NCBI GenBank assembly: GCA_039961675.1
Contig: JABRWC010000043.1
Location: 1-64,000 of the forward strand
Reading direction: 5' to 3'
Length of the DNA: 64,000 nt
DNA from: JABRWC01 sp039961675
Lineage (GTDB): Bacteria; Planctomycetota; Phycisphaerae; UBA1845; Fen-1342
The notes beneath the pieces were generated by a model. That model worked only from the letters and a program-made list of their open reading frames with translations, was not told the origin of the DNA and made no database searches. A program made the translations under genes and the position numbers. Positions 7,899 through 17,367 of this stretch are shown here, in pieces. The first letter of the stretch is position 1; each line of letters begins with the position of its first letter.

Positions 7899-10571
7899 TC
7901 AGCCGCCAGTGCCAGCGCCGCCGCCGCCGTCGATTGAGCTGGGCGGCCCATCCGTGCTGTTGCCGTCTGCACCGGCCGCATTGCCGCCGGGATAACTTGC
8001 ATCGTCGATCGGCGCGGCCGCATCGCCGTTCGCCGCGGGCGCCTCGCTCTCGCCGTTTGACTCGTCGCGCTCGCTGACGACGTTCGCGACGGCGACGACA
8101 CGGTCATCGTCCTCGACCTTCATCAGCTTCACGCCCTGCGTCGCGCGGCCGATGTCGCGCAGCTCGCTGAGTTTCATCCGCAGCAGCGTCCCGCTGGCGC
8201 TGATGAGCATCAGCTCGTGGGCGTCGGTGACGGCGCGGAGCGCGACGACCGGGCCGTTCCGCTCCGTGACGCGCACGTTAATCACCCCCTTGCTGCCGCG
8301 GCGGGTGAGGCGGTACTCGTCGATCTCGGTGCGCTTGCCCATGCCGCGCTCGCAGACCGTCAGCAGGCTCATGCCCGGCTCGATGACCGCCATGTCCACC
8401 ACGCGGTCGCCCTCGCGCAGGTCGATTCCGCGGACGCCGTGGGCCGCGCGGCCCATCGGCCGCACGTCGGACTCCTTGAAGCGGCAGGCCATTCCGTCGC
8501 GCGTGCCGATGACCACTTCCTGTTCGCCGCGGGTCAGGGCCACGTTGATCAGGTTGTCGTCGGCGTCGAGCGTGATGGCCTGGATGCCGCTGGGCCGCGG
8601 GTTGGCGAAGGCGGTCAACGGCGTCTTCTTGACCACGCCCTTCTCGGTCGCGAACAGGACGTAGTTCTCCTCGAAGGCCTTGACCGGGAGGACGGCGACG
8701 TAGCGCTCGTGCTCCTGCATGGTCAGCACGTTCGCCAGGGCGCGCCCGCGGCTGGTGCGCTGGAGGCTGGGGATGTCGTAGACGCGCAGCCAGTAGACGC
8801 GACCGCGGTTGGTGAAGAACAGCATGTAGTCGTGCGTGCTGGCGACGCCCAGGTACTCGATGAAATCGCCGTCCTTGTTGTCGGTCCCGCGGACGCCCTT
8901 GCCGCCGCGCCCCTGGCTGCGATAGGTGTCCACCGGGACGCGCTTGATGTAGCCCGCGTGCGAGATCGTGACAATCACGTCCTCCTGTTCGATGAGCTGC
9001 TCCAGCGCCAGCTCGCCGACCTCGCCCGTAATCTGCGTGCGCCGCTTGTCCGCGTACTTGTCTTTCAGCTCGCGCATGTCCTCGGCGATGATGTCGAGCA
9101 CGCGACGGTCGTCGCTGAGGATCAGCTCATGGTCGGCGATCTCGTCGGTCAGCTTGCCGTACTCGCCGGCGAGCTGCTCGATCTCGAGCCCCGTCAGCCG
9201 GCGGAGCTGCATCGCCAGGATCGCGTCCGCCTGCGTTCGCGTCAGGTGCTGGTCCAGCGCGCCGGCCCGCGCCACGAACGCCTGCGGCAGCAGCCGCCGC
9301 ACCGTCGCCTGCTCGCTGAGCCGCAGCGCTTTGTCGATCAGCCGCTGGCGCGCCGCGTCCACGTCGGGCGAAGTCTTGATGATCTGGATGATCTCGTCGA
9401 TGTCGGCGACCGCCAGGATCAGACCTTCGAGCACGTGCGCCCGCTGGCGCGCCTTGCGGAGGAGGAACTGCGTGCGGCGGCGGACCACGTCCACGCGGTG
9501 CTCGATGAACTGCTGGATGAGCTGCCGGAAGCTGAGCGTCTTCGGCACGCGGTGCACCAGCACGATGTTCATCGCGTGGATGTTGCTCTGGAGCGGCGTG
9601 TACTTCCAAAGCTGGTTGACGACGACGTCCGGGTTCACGTCCTTCTTGAGCGAGATCACCAGCCGCACGAGGCTTTCGCGGCCGGACTCGTCGCGCACGT
9701 CGTCGATGCCCTTGATCGTGCCGGACTCGACCGCCTCCGCGATGCGGTCCTTGATCGTCGGCAGCAGCACGCCGTACGGAATCTCGTCGACCACGATCTG
9801 CGCTCGCCCGCCGCGCGTCTCTTCCACGCGCACGATGCCGCGGACCGTGAGCGACCCGCGGCCGGTCTCGTACATCTCGCGGACGCCGCGCGTGCCGCAG
9901 ATCACGCCGCCGGTCGGAAAGTCGGGTCCGGGGACGATTCGCAGGAGCTCGTCGACAGTGATGTCGGGGTTGTCGATGCAGGCAATCACCGCGTCGCAGA
10001 TTTCGCCCAGGTTGTTCGGCAGCAGGCGCGTGGCCATGCCGACCGCGATGCCCTCAGAGCCGTTCACCAGCAGGTTCGGGAACTTGCTCGGCAGGACCGT
10101 CGGCTCCTGGCGCGTGCCGTCGTAGTTGTCCTCGAAGTCCACCGTCTCCTTGTCGATGTCGGCCAGCATTTCCTCGGACGCGCGCGTCAGCCGCGCCTCG
10201 GTGTAGCGCATGGCCGCCGGCGGGTCGCCGTCGATGCTGCCGAAGTTCCCCTGCGGATCGACCAGCATGTGCCGCATGTTCCATTCCTGGCCCATGCGGA
10301 CGAGCGTGGGGTAGATCACGCCCTCGCCGTGCGGGTGATAGTTGCCGCTCGTGTCGCCGCAGATTTTCGCGCACTTGCGATGCTTGGCGGTGGGGCGGAG
10401 GTTCAGGTCGTGCATCGCGACCAGGATGCGCCGCTGCGAGGGCTTCAGGCCGTCGCGCACGTCGGGCAGTGCGCGGGCCATGATGACGCTCATGGCGTAG
10501 GTGAGATACGAATCCTGCATCTCCTGCGCGATCGGCGTCAGGAGCAGACCCTGGTTCGACGTGTCGCTCAT
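7899..10571 (-). CDS. gyrA: DNA gyrase subunit A
   Basis: 890 residues. GyrA cuts and rejoins DNA in the A2B2 gyrase that introduces negative supercoils. The breakage-reunion domain starts MSDTSNQGLLLTPIAQEM; the catalytic tyrosine is Y123 (in MRYTEARL). The C-terminal beta-pinwheel carries the GyrA box QGRGGKG near residue 555, which marks it as gyrase rather than topoisomerase IV. The tail after ~residue 840 is Ala/Gly/Asp-rich. The quinolone-interacting helix reads HPHGEGVIYP: positions matching E. coli D82, S83 and D87 are Glu, Gly and Pro. gyrB is not in the window. Confidence 0.97.
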   Translation of the reverse strand: MSDTSNQGLLLTPIAQEMQDSYLTYAMSVIMARALPDVRDGLKPSQRRILVAMHDLNLRPTAKHRKCAKICGDTSGNYHPHGEGVIYPTLVRMGQEWNMRHMLVDPQGNFGSIDGDPPAAMRYTEARLTRASEEMLADIDKETVDFEDNYDGTRQEPTVLPSKFPNLLVNGSEGIAVGMATRLLPNNLGEICDAVIACIDNPDITVDELLRIVPGPDFPTGGVICGTRGVREMYETGRGSLTVRGIVRVEETRGGRAQIVVDEIPYGVLLPTIKDRIAEAVESGTIKGIDDVRDESGRESLVRLVISLKKDVNPDVVVNQLWKYTPLQSNIHAMNIVLVHRVPKTLSFRQLIQQFIEHRVDVVRRRTQFLLRKARQRAHVLEGLILAVADIDEIIQIIKTSPDVDAARQRLIDKALRLSEQATVRRLLPQAFVARAGALDQHLTRTQADAILAMQLRRLTGLEIEQLAGEYGKLTDEIADHELILSDDRRVLDIIAEDMRELKDKYADKRRTQITGEVGELALEQLIEQEDVIVTISHAGYIKRVPVDTYRSQGRGGKGVRGTDNKDGDFIEYLGVASTHDYMLFFTNRGRVYWLRVYDIPSLQRTSRGRALANVLTMQEHERYVAVLPVKAFEENYVLFATEKGVVKKTPLTAFANPRPSGIQAITLDADDNLINVALTRGEQEVVIGTRDGMACRFKESDVRPMGRAAHGVRGIDLREGDRVVDMAVIEPGMSLLTVCERGMGKRTEIDEYRLTRRGSKGVINVRVTERNGPVVALRAVTDAHELMLISASGTLLRMKLSELRDIGRATQGVKLMKVEDDDRVVAVANVVSERDESNGESEAPAANGDAAAPIDDASYPGGNAAGADGNSTDGPPSSIDGGGGAGTGG

Positions 10572-10824
10572 GCCTGGTGATTACCTCGTTCGCCGATCGA
10601 TCCCGGCCGCGCCACGCCGGAGAAATCGGGACAGCAGCCCGATTTTACGCGAATCTCAAGCCTCGTGGCAGGGTCACGCCGGGGGTAGAATGCCCAGCCG
10701 GGGAACGGAACGGGCAGGCCGGGCAGACCGCAAACGCAATGAACATGCGTCGAACCGCTCGGAGGGATTCGCGCCGCCTGTTCGCGGGGGCCGGGTCGCG
10801 TCCGCTGAGCTCCAGGAGCCGCGC

Positions 10825-11352
10825 ATGAAGTCAGCGACTGGATACGTTCTTGCGGCTGCGGCGTTGATCGCTGGATTGCCGCTGGATGTCGGCTATTCGC
10901 AGAGCGCGGGCTCCGCACCGTCGACGCGCGAGACCGCCGTCGAGAAGCTCGCGTGGATGGCCGGCGGGTGGGAAGGCGAACTGTTCGGCTCGCGGGTCGA
11001 AGAGCATTGGATGCGGCCGCGTGCCGGCGTGATGACAGGGATGTTTCGCATGCAGATGCGCTCCGGTGCGCTTCAAGAATTGCTGACGATCGCCGAAGAG
11101 GAAGGGACGGCAGTCCTTCGGTTGCGGCACTTCACGCCGCAGCTCGCGCCGCTGGATGAGGATGCGCTCGTGTTCCGCCTCAAGGAAGGTCGCGAGGGTG
11201 TGGCGGTTTGGGAGAATCCCGCGGCCGAGCATGTATTCCGCATTACGTACCGGTCCGACGGACCCGACCGGTTGTACGTTCGGCTCGACCTGCACGAGAA
11301 AGAAGGGGACCGGGCGGAGGAGGCGACCTGGACGCGGATCCAGTGTGACTGA
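10825..11352 (+). CDS. Secreted DUF6265-like (lipocalin-like) protein
   Basis: 175 residues from the ATG at 10825, which follows an AGGAG ribosome site at 10814-10818. The longer frame to 10501 overlaps gyrA and is not used. An N-terminal signal peptide (VLAAAALIAGLPLDVGYSQS) suggests export. The body LAWMAGGWEGELFGSRVEEHWMRPRAGVMTGMFRM fits the DUF6265 pattern of a W-x-G entry followed by E-x-W; these are small beta-barrel proteins of unknown ligand. It lies 113 nt before another small beta-barrel-type secreted protein (DUF1579-like), so the two may have related roles. Function unknown. Confidence 0.72.
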   Translation: MKSATGYVLAAAALIAGLPLDVGYSQSAGSAPSTRETAVEKLAWMAGGWEGELFGSRVEEHWMRPRAGVMTGMFRMQMRSGALQELLTIAEEEGTAVLRLRHFTPQLAPLDEDALVFRLKEGREGVAVWENPAAEHVFRITYRSDGPDRLYVRLDLHEKEGDRAEEATWTRIQCD

Positions 11353-11391
11353 AGGCGCCGAATTCCGGGCCTCGCCGGGCCGAAATCAGTC

Positions 11392-11419
11392 TTGACAGGT
11401 GCAAACATAACCCTAACAT
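11392..11419 (+). promoter_or_regulatory. Sigma-70-type promoter for the DUF1579 gene
   Basis: A perfect -35 hexamer TTGACA (11392-11397), a 16-bp spacer and a -10 TAACAT (11414-11419, four of six consensus bases) in a locally AT-rich patch (GTGCAAACATAACCCTAACA). The start codon follows 46 nt later with a good ribosome site, so an initiation point near 11426 would give a ~40-nt leader. Confidence 0.55.
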
Positions 11420-11465
11420 GAGACTGCGGGCCGCGTGCGCCCGCAAACCCTGAACGGAGAAGACC

Positions 11466-12164
11466 ATGTTCGTTCGTACTTCGCTTCGATTCGCAGTCGC
11501 GTCGCTGGCGGTTTCGCTGTTCGTCAGCGCCACCTCGGCCCAGGACAAGCCGGCCAAGCCTGAGCAGAAGCCCGGCGCTGCCCAGGCTACAGGCGAGCAG
11601 CCGCAGATGACGCCGGAGATGGAGGCGTGCATCAAGGCCGGCACGCCGGGCGAGAACCACCGCCACCTGGACGCGCTCGTGGGCACCTGGAAGGCCAACT
11701 GCACGTGGTGGATGCCCGAGTCGCCCGAGCCGATGCTGTCGGAAGGCACGTGCGAGAATTCCTGGGTGCTGAGCGGCCGCTACATCATGACCAAGTACGC
11801 GGGCACGATGATGGGCGAGTCGTTCGAGGGCGTGGGCTACACCGGCTACGACAACATCAACCAGCAGTTCGCGATGCTGTGGATGGACAGCATGTCCACC
11901 GGCATGAACGTCGATCGCGGCACGTACGACGCGGCCAAGAAGACCTTCACTTACACGGGCGAGATGAAGGACCCGATGGGCAAGCTGGTCAAGACGCGCA
12001 ACACCTACCAGATCGTCAGCGCCGACAAGCACGTGTTCACCTTCAACATGCAGGAGCCGGGCTGGCCCGAGATGAAGAAGGTCGGCGAAATCGTCTACAC
12101 GCGCACCGGCGGCGCAGCGAACGCCGGTTCGACGGGCGCGGGCGTGGCGACGAACAAGCCCTAG
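11466..12164 (+). CDS. Secreted DUF1579-family protein
   Basis: 232 residues with a signal peptide (FAVASLAVSLFVSATSAQ, cleavage after ~residue 25) and a Lys/Pro/Gln-rich linker. The domain begins HRHLDALVGTWKANCTWWM, the usual DUF1579 entry, and includes LSGRYIMTKYAG, GVGYTGYDNINQQFAMLWMD and a final GEIVYTRTG. DUF1579 proteins are lipocalin-like beta-barrels of unknown ligand, common in Planctomycetota. The ATG at 11466 follows GGAGA at 11456-11460. A promoter at 11392-11419 suggests independent, probably strong, expression. Confidence 0.83.
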   Translation: MFVRTSLRFAVASLAVSLFVSATSAQDKPAKPEQKPGAAQATGEQPQMTPEMEACIKAGTPGENHRHLDALVGTWKANCTWWMPESPEPMLSEGTCENSWVLSGRYIMTKYAGTMMGESFEGVGYTGYDNINQQFAMLWMDSMSTGMNVDRGTYDAAKKTFTYTGEMKDPMGKLVKTRNTYQIVSADKHVFTFNMQEPGWPEMKKVGEIVYTRTGGAANAGSTGAGVATNKP

Positions 12165-12285
12165 TTCGACCCTTCGCAGCGCAGGATTCACGACGATGCA
12201 CGGCGCGGCGCCCGCTTCGATGGGGCGCCGCGCTTCGTCATGGACCGCCCTGTCTGCCCGCGGAAATCGGATGGGCGAGCGGCGC

Positions 12286-13179
12286 TCAGCCCGCCGTGTC
12301 GAACAACTCCGGCTGCTGCGGCGGAAGCGCCGCCGTCCCAAGCGCCGGATACGCCGCCAGCAGTTGGCGTGGACACGGCGACCGCCGGCCGTCCAGCAGA
12401 AACCGCAGCTCGAGCGCGTTCGCGACGCCCTGTCCGCGATAGTGGTTGTTCGTGAACACGTACACATCGCGCGCCGCGTGGCGCATGGCGTTGATCCGCG
12501 CGACCCACTCGCGCAGCTCATCGTCGCCGTACAAGTAGTTGTAGCGCTCGAACGGCGGCAGCCCCTCGGCGAACCAGGTCCGCGCATTGCGGCCGTGAAG
12601 CCGTACGTAGCCCGTAGGACCGAACACGTGCGCCGCCGGCGGAAGACAGTCGCGCAGCGCCGGCTGATCCACGTTGCAGACGCCGCCGCAGGCGCGCAGC
12701 ACCTGCAACGCTTCGTCGCCCGCCCAGGACGCGTGACGCACCTCGAAGACCGCGTCGCACTCGCGAAACGCGTCGGCGAGCCGGCGAACGTGCGCCGCGT
12801 TCTCTTCGCGAAACCGGAACGACCACGGAAACTGGATCAGCAGCGGCCCGAGCTTGCCCGCGTCGCGGATCGGCCGCAGGGCTTCCTTGAATTCGCGGAT
12901 GGCGGCGGCGTCAATTTCGGCGCCGCGGTCGTGCGTGAACATCTTCGTCAGCTTGAACGCGAAGCGGAAATCCGGGGGCGTCTGCTGCGGCCAGGCGGCG
13001 GTCATGCGCGCCGTGGGAACGCGGTAGAAGCTCGTGTTGACCTCGACGGCGTCGAACAGCCGCGACAGAAATCGCAGGGGCTTGAACCCGCGCGGCTGCG
13101 GCAGGGGATAGACGATCCCGTTCCAGTCCGGGTAGCTCCAGCCCGACGGGCCAATCCAGAGTCGTCCGAGCGCGCTCAT
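12286..13179 (-). CDS. DUF72 (YecE-like) family protein
   Basis: 297 residues. The sequence opens with the family signature LWIGPSGWSYPDWNGIVYP and contains FNTSFYR-type and YVRLHGRN motifs (here VNTSFYRVP and YVRLHGRNARTWF) plus the C-terminal DVYVFTNNHYRGQGVANAL stretch. DUF72 proteins adopt a TIM-barrel fold; their activity is not established, though a nuclease or sugar-related role has been proposed. It is divergent from the coiled-coil membrane protein gene across 143 bp that includes an AT-rich patch (GGTTTTAATTGTAC) near 13221-13234. Confidence 0.9.
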   Translation of the reverse strand: MSALGRLWIGPSGWSYPDWNGIVYPLPQPRGFKPLRFLSRLFDAVEVNTSFYRVPTARMTAAWPQQTPPDFRFAFKLTKMFTHDRGAEIDAAAIREFKEALRPIRDAGKLGPLLIQFPWSFRFREENAAHVRRLADAFRECDAVFEVRHASWAGDEALQVLRACGGVCNVDQPALRDCLPPAAHVFGPTGYVRLHGRNARTWFAEGLPPFERYNYLYGDDELREWVARINAMRHAARDVYVFTNNHYRGQGVANALELRFLLDGRRSPCPRQLLAAYPALGTAALPPQQPELFDTAG

Positions 13180-13322
13180 CGGGAAGGCTCAGCGGCGGCG
13201 GGCGGCGCGTTGTGCTCAACGGTTTTAATTGTACGCGTCCGGTTCACAACCTATCATTCTAGGGCGTGCTGAGCGGCCATGCGGGACCGAACGCGTCGGA
13301 CGCCCTGGAAGCGGAGCCGATC

Positions 13323-15095
13323 ATGTCCGCGATCAACGCAAGAGTGGGCGCGGCCCGAACGAGGCTTACGCTCAACGTGGCGCTGGATCAGGCCGTGCGG
13401 GCGCTGCTGCTGGCCGCGTCCGCATGGGGCGTCGTCGTCATTGTCTGCCGCATCGTGCCGCTGGGTCTGCCGGAGTGGGGCGTCGCTGGCGCATGTGCGG
13501 CGCTCGGCACAGCGCTCGCGGCCGCCGGCGTGCTGCGTCGGCGAGTGCGCAGGCTGGACGCGGCCGTGGAAATCGACCGCGCAGCGGGGCTGAAGGAGCG
13601 CATCAGCACGGCGGTTGCCTGCTCCGGGAGCGCCGATCCCTTCGCGCGGGCGGCCGTGCAGGACGCGGAGCGCGTCGCCGCCTCGATTCATGTTCCGACG
13701 CACATACACCTGCGGGCGCCACGGCTGGTTCCGTGGACCGCCGCGGCGGTCGCAAGCGCCGCGCTGCTGTACGCCTTCATGCCGACGATCAACCTGTTTG
13801 CACGAGACGACCCGGCTCCGGCCGCCGCGGTGCGCGAGGCGGCGCAGCTTCGCCAGGAGGTCAACGTCGCGCTGGCCGAGCAGATTCGCCGAACCGAAGA
13901 GCGGACCGGGCAGCGCCCGGAGTTGGCCGGGCTGGCCGACGAACTCAGGCAACTGCAAATTCCCGAGGAGCCCGGCGCGACGCCGGAAGACGTGCGGCGG
14001 GAGGTCGTGAAGCGTATTGACAACGTCAACGAGAAGCTGAACGAGCGGCTCGCGTCCGTGTCGAAAGGCTCGCTGGACGAACTGAAGAAGCAGCTCGCGA
14101 AACTGGAGAAGCCCGCAGGCAACGACGCCGCGTCGAAGCTCGCGTCCGACCTCAGCCGCGGTGACCTCAGTGCCGCGCGCGAGGCGATCGCGGACCTCAA
14201 GAAACAGGTGGAAGACCTGGCGCGCAAGGGTGACCGCGCCGCGGCCGAGAAACTGGCAGAACTCAGTAAGAAGCTGGAGGACCTCGCGGCGCAATTGGAG
14301 AAGCTCCAGGACAACACCAAGCTCGCCAAGGAGCTTCAGAACCGCGGACGCATGTCGGAAGAGCAGGCGCGCAAACTGCTTGAGCAGGCCGCGGGGATGG
14401 ACCCCAAGCAGTTGGAGAAGGAGCTTGCCAAGCAGCTCGAAAAGTCCGGGCTTTCGGAGCAGGACATTAAAGACCTCGCCAAGAAGATCGCTGAAAACCA
14501 GCAGGCGCAGCAGGCCATGAAGCAGATGGCGCAGTGCATGGCCAAAGCGGCCGCGAACTGCAAGCAGTGCCAGAGCGGCGGCGGCCAGGGGGCGGCGGCG
14601 GCCGCGGGCGCGATGGCGGCGCTGGGCGAGGCCGCGGGACAGCTTTCCGATCTCGAGACCGCGGAGCAGATGGCGCAGGAGCTTCAGGCGCAGCTCGCCG
14701 AGCTGGGGAAACTGAAAGAGAGCGCCTGCCAGGGCGGGCCTGGGCCGCGGCGCGATCCAAACTGGGACCAGATCGGGCGGCAGGGCGGGAACGAAGGGCT
14801 CGGCTACGGCTCGCGCATCGGCAAGGACCCGGTGGCGCACGCGATGGAGCCGACGCAGGTGAAGGGCAAGTCGCAGGGTGGGCAGATCATCGGCCAGATG
14901 CTCATGGACGCCCCGATGATTCGTGGCGAGGCGCAGGCCGCGGTGTACGACGCCGTCAACGCCGCCGTCCGCGACGCGACCGACGCGATCGAACGCGAGG
15001 AAGTGCCGCGGCAGTACGAGCACATGCTGCGGCTGTATTTCGAGCGACTGGCGGGGTTGGCGAAGTCGCACGCCACGACGCAGAACTCCCAGTAG
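13323..15095 (+). CDS. Membrane protein with long charged coiled coil
   Basis: 590 residues from the ATG at 13323. Not assigned to a characterised family; it resembles the DUF4175-like membrane proteins that planctomycetes often carry. Residues ~25-75 contain two hydrophobic segments and ~140-160 a third. From ~170 to ~420 the protein is a Lys/Glu/Ala-rich coiled coil (repeats of LAKKLEDLAAQLEKL type). Then a Gly/Ala-rich stretch with a CxxC pair (CKQCQSGGGQG) and a soluble C-terminal part ending in a helix (VPRQYEHMLRLYFERLAGLA). Membrane-anchored scaffolding is a reasonable guess only. The next gene, an ABC exporter, starts 135 bp on. Confidence 0.75.
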   Translation: MSAINARVGAARTRLTLNVALDQAVRALLLAASAWGVVVIVCRIVPLGLPEWGVAGACAALGTALAAAGVLRRRVRRLDAAVEIDRAAGLKERISTAVACSGSADPFARAAVQDAERVAASIHVPTHIHLRAPRLVPWTAAAVASAALLYAFMPTINLFARDDPAPAAAVREAAQLRQEVNVALAEQIRRTEERTGQRPELAGLADELRQLQIPEEPGATPEDVRREVVKRIDNVNEKLNERLASVSKGSLDELKKQLAKLEKPAGNDAASKLASDLSRGDLSAAREAIADLKKQVEDLARKGDRAAAEKLAELSKKLEDLAAQLEKLQDNTKLAKELQNRGRMSEEQARKLLEQAAGMDPKQLEKELAKQLEKSGLSEQDIKDLAKKIAENQQAQQAMKQMAQCMAKAAANCKQCQSGGGQGAAAAAGAMAALGEAAGQLSDLETAEQMAQELQAQLAELGKLKESACQGGPGPRRDPNWDQIGRQGGNEGLGYGSRIGKDPVAHAMEPTQVKGKSQGGQIIGQMLMDAPMIRGEAQAAVYDAVNAAVRDATDAIEREEVPRQYEHMLRLYFERLAGLAKSHATTQNSQ

Positions 15096-15230
15096 CGCCG
15101 GGCTTCGAAGTCTCACTCGGTCGGGCGCGGGCTTCGGAGATCAGCGCGACCGCAAGCCGGCTCACCACGGTGAGCGCCGTCCGCAAGTATGCCTACCCGC
15201 GTTCGGTCGGCGCGGTTATGCTGATCGTGC

Positions 15231-17117
15231 ATGGCCGCCGGACACTCTTCCCGCCAGCGATTCTCCGAGTTTCTGCGCGAACGACGCGATGGTGACCGCG
15301 TGGTGTCGCATGACGGCGAGGCCGCGCCGGCGCCGTCGCGCGAGACCCGCGCCAAGCGCCGCGGCTACTTCCGCGAATACATGAGCTGGCTGCGGCCGTT
15401 CCGCCGCGCGATCGCAGGCGTGCTTGTCATGGCACTCGGCTCGGCGGCGCTGAGCCTGGTGCTGCCGCGTGCGACGATGTACATCATCGACGACGTGGTC
15501 CCCCGGAACGACTCGGTGCTGCTGCACGAGGTCGGCGGGGCGCTGCTGCTGACGATCGTCGTGCAGCAGATACTCGACCTGCTGCGCAACTGGAGCATGG
15601 CGCGGCTCAACGCGCGCGTGCTCTTCCGCCTCCGCCAGCGCCTCTTTGGTCACCTGATGGCGCTGCCGCTGCACCAGCTCTCGCAGATGAAGACCGGCGG
15701 CATCACCTCGCGCCTTTCGGGCGACGTGGATTCCGTCACCGGCATGGTGCAGATGGCCGTCATCACGCCGGGCGTGGCGAGCATCAAGGTCGCGGCGACC
15801 GTGGCGATCCTGCTGTGGATCAACTGGAAGCTGGCCTTGGCCGCCACACTGCTCCTGCCGGTCATCGTCGTGCTGAACCTGGTCTATATCCGTCGCATCC
15901 GCCCGATCTACCGCAGCATGCGCAAGGACCGGGCGGAGATCGACGCGCGCGTGGTGGAGACCTTCGGCGGCCTCCGCGTGGTGCGCGGCTTCAGCCGGCA
16001 GAAGACCGAGCAGCGCCGCTACGCCGTCAACCACCACACCGTGATCCGCAAGAAGCTGCGGGCCGAGTTCATGGAGTTCGCCATCTGGTCGAGCTGGGGG
16101 CTGCTGATTCCGATGGCGGCCCTGATCATCATCTGGTACGGCGGCTCGCTGGTGCTCAAGGGGCAGGCGACCATCGGCGGGATCATCGCCTTCCAGATGT
16201 ACCTGATGATGCTGCTCGCGCCGGTTTCGATGATCGTCAAGAGCTACGGCGACATGCAGCAGGCGCTGGCGGCGCTGGAACGCATCTTCGACGTACTGCG
16301 CGAGCCGATCGACAAGCCGGACCGGCGGGGCGCGCGGAACGCTCCGGACCGCGTCGAGCAGTTCGAGTTCGACCGGGTGACGTTCGCCTACGACGGCGGC
16401 GAGACCGTGCTGCGCGACTTCACGCTGCGCGTGCCCGGCGGCGCGACGGTGGCCCTGGTCGGCCCGAGCGGCGCCGGAAAGACCACCGTTACCAGCCTCG
16501 TGGCGCGCTTCTATGACCCGACCGCGGGCGCGATCCGCCTCAACGGCGTCGATCTGCGCGACATCAAGCTGCGCTCATACCGCGGCCTGCTCGGCATCGT
16601 CCAGCAGGACACGTTCCTCTTCGACGGCACGATCGAGGAGAACATCCGCTACGGCCGGCCCGACGCGAGCCGCGCCGAAGTCGAGTACGCCGCCCGGCGG
16701 GCCAACGCGCACGAGTTCATCGCCGAGTTCCCGCGCGGCTACGAGACGATCGTCGGGGAGCGCGGCGTGCGGCTCTCGGGCGGACAGGCGCAGCGCGTGA
16801 GCATCGCGCGGGCGCTGCTGGCGGACCCGCAGATTCTGATTCTCGACGAAGCCACGAGCAGCCTCGATTCGGAAAGCGAGCAGCTCATCCAGGTCGGGAT
16901 GCGCGAGCTGCTCACGGACCGCACCACGTTCGTCATCGCCCACCGCCTGTCCACCGTCGTCAGCGCCGACCTGATCGTCGTCATGGAGCACGGCCGGATC
17001 GTCGAAAGCGGCACGCACGCCGCGCTGATGGCCTCAGACACGCGCTACCGGACGATGGTCGAGCGGCAGCAGCGGGCGCTGGCCGAAACAGCCGAATCGC
17101 TCAATTGGCTCGCGTGA
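15231..17117 (+). CDS. ABC transporter, fused permease/ATPase (MsbA-like exporter)
   Basis: 628 residues. A ~45-residue basic N-terminal extension precedes the six-helix ABC transmembrane domain (residues ~50-350), then the nucleotide-binding domain with Walker A GPSGAGKTT, Q-loop, signature LSGGQAQR, Walker B ILILDEATSSLDSE and switch His (VIAHRLST). Such homodimeric half-transporters export lipids, lipid A or peptides; MsbA/lipid A flipping is plausible in an organism with kdsA, but the substrate cannot be told from the sequence. It reads in the same direction as the flanking genes. Confidence 0.93.
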   Translation: MAAGHSSRQRFSEFLRERRDGDRVVSHDGEAAPAPSRETRAKRRGYFREYMSWLRPFRRAIAGVLVMALGSAALSLVLPRATMYIIDDVVPRNDSVLLHEVGGALLLTIVVQQILDLLRNWSMARLNARVLFRLRQRLFGHLMALPLHQLSQMKTGGITSRLSGDVDSVTGMVQMAVITPGVASIKVAATVAILLWINWKLALAATLLLPVIVVLNLVYIRRIRPIYRSMRKDRAEIDARVVETFGGLRVVRGFSRQKTEQRRYAVNHHTVIRKKLRAEFMEFAIWSSWGLLIPMAALIIIWYGGSLVLKGQATIGGIIAFQMYLMMLLAPVSMIVKSYGDMQQALAALERIFDVLREPIDKPDRRGARNAPDRVEQFEFDRVTFAYDGGETVLRDFTLRVPGGATVALVGPSGAGKTTVTSLVARFYDPTAGAIRLNGVDLRDIKLRSYRGLLGIVQQDTFLFDGTIEENIRYGRPDASRAEVEYAARRANAHEFIAEFPRGYETIVGERGVRLSGGQAQRVSIARALLADPQILILDEATSSLDSESEQLIQVGMRELLTDRTTFVIAHRLSTVVSADLIVVMEHGRIVESGTHAALMASDTRYRTMVERQQRALAETAESLNWLA

Positions 17118-17200
17118 TCGCCGTCTTTTCCCCAGTCTTCGCAGCGTCCATCCCGGCCTAAGTAGCGCCTGACCTCCGCGTCCGACGGCGTGCCCGACGA

Positions 17201-17216
17201 TCCGAGCCGCGACCGT
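17201..17216 (+). repeat. Dispersed 16-bp repeat TCCGAGCCGCGACCGT (copy 1)
   Basis: This 16-mer lies 84 bp beyond the ABC exporter stop. The same motif (first base varies) recurs at 18807-18822 and 50658-50673, each time just downstream of a plus-strand gene. I see no coding function for it. Confidence 0.6.
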
Positions 17217-17367
17217 GAGAAGGCGCGGGGAACGCGAGGCAGCCGAACCCCGCACGCAATTGCCGAAACGCTTGCGGGTGGGACCCCCGCGCTCCCCAAA
17301 CGCGGGGCTGCGCAACCCTGTCAATTCGCGCCGTCCGCGCTTACGACGCCGCTTGCCGCCGTACAAT

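Noticed and set aside
8217..10580. Plus-strand open frame of 787 codons opposite gyrA
   Set aside because: Antisense shadow of gyrA produced by high GC at third positions; no protein-like motifs.
13254..15116. Minus-strand open frame of 620 codons opposite the coiled-coil membrane protein
   Set aside because: Leu/Arg/His-rich antisense of a repetitive coiled coil; the plus strand has a start, signal-like helices and sensible composition.
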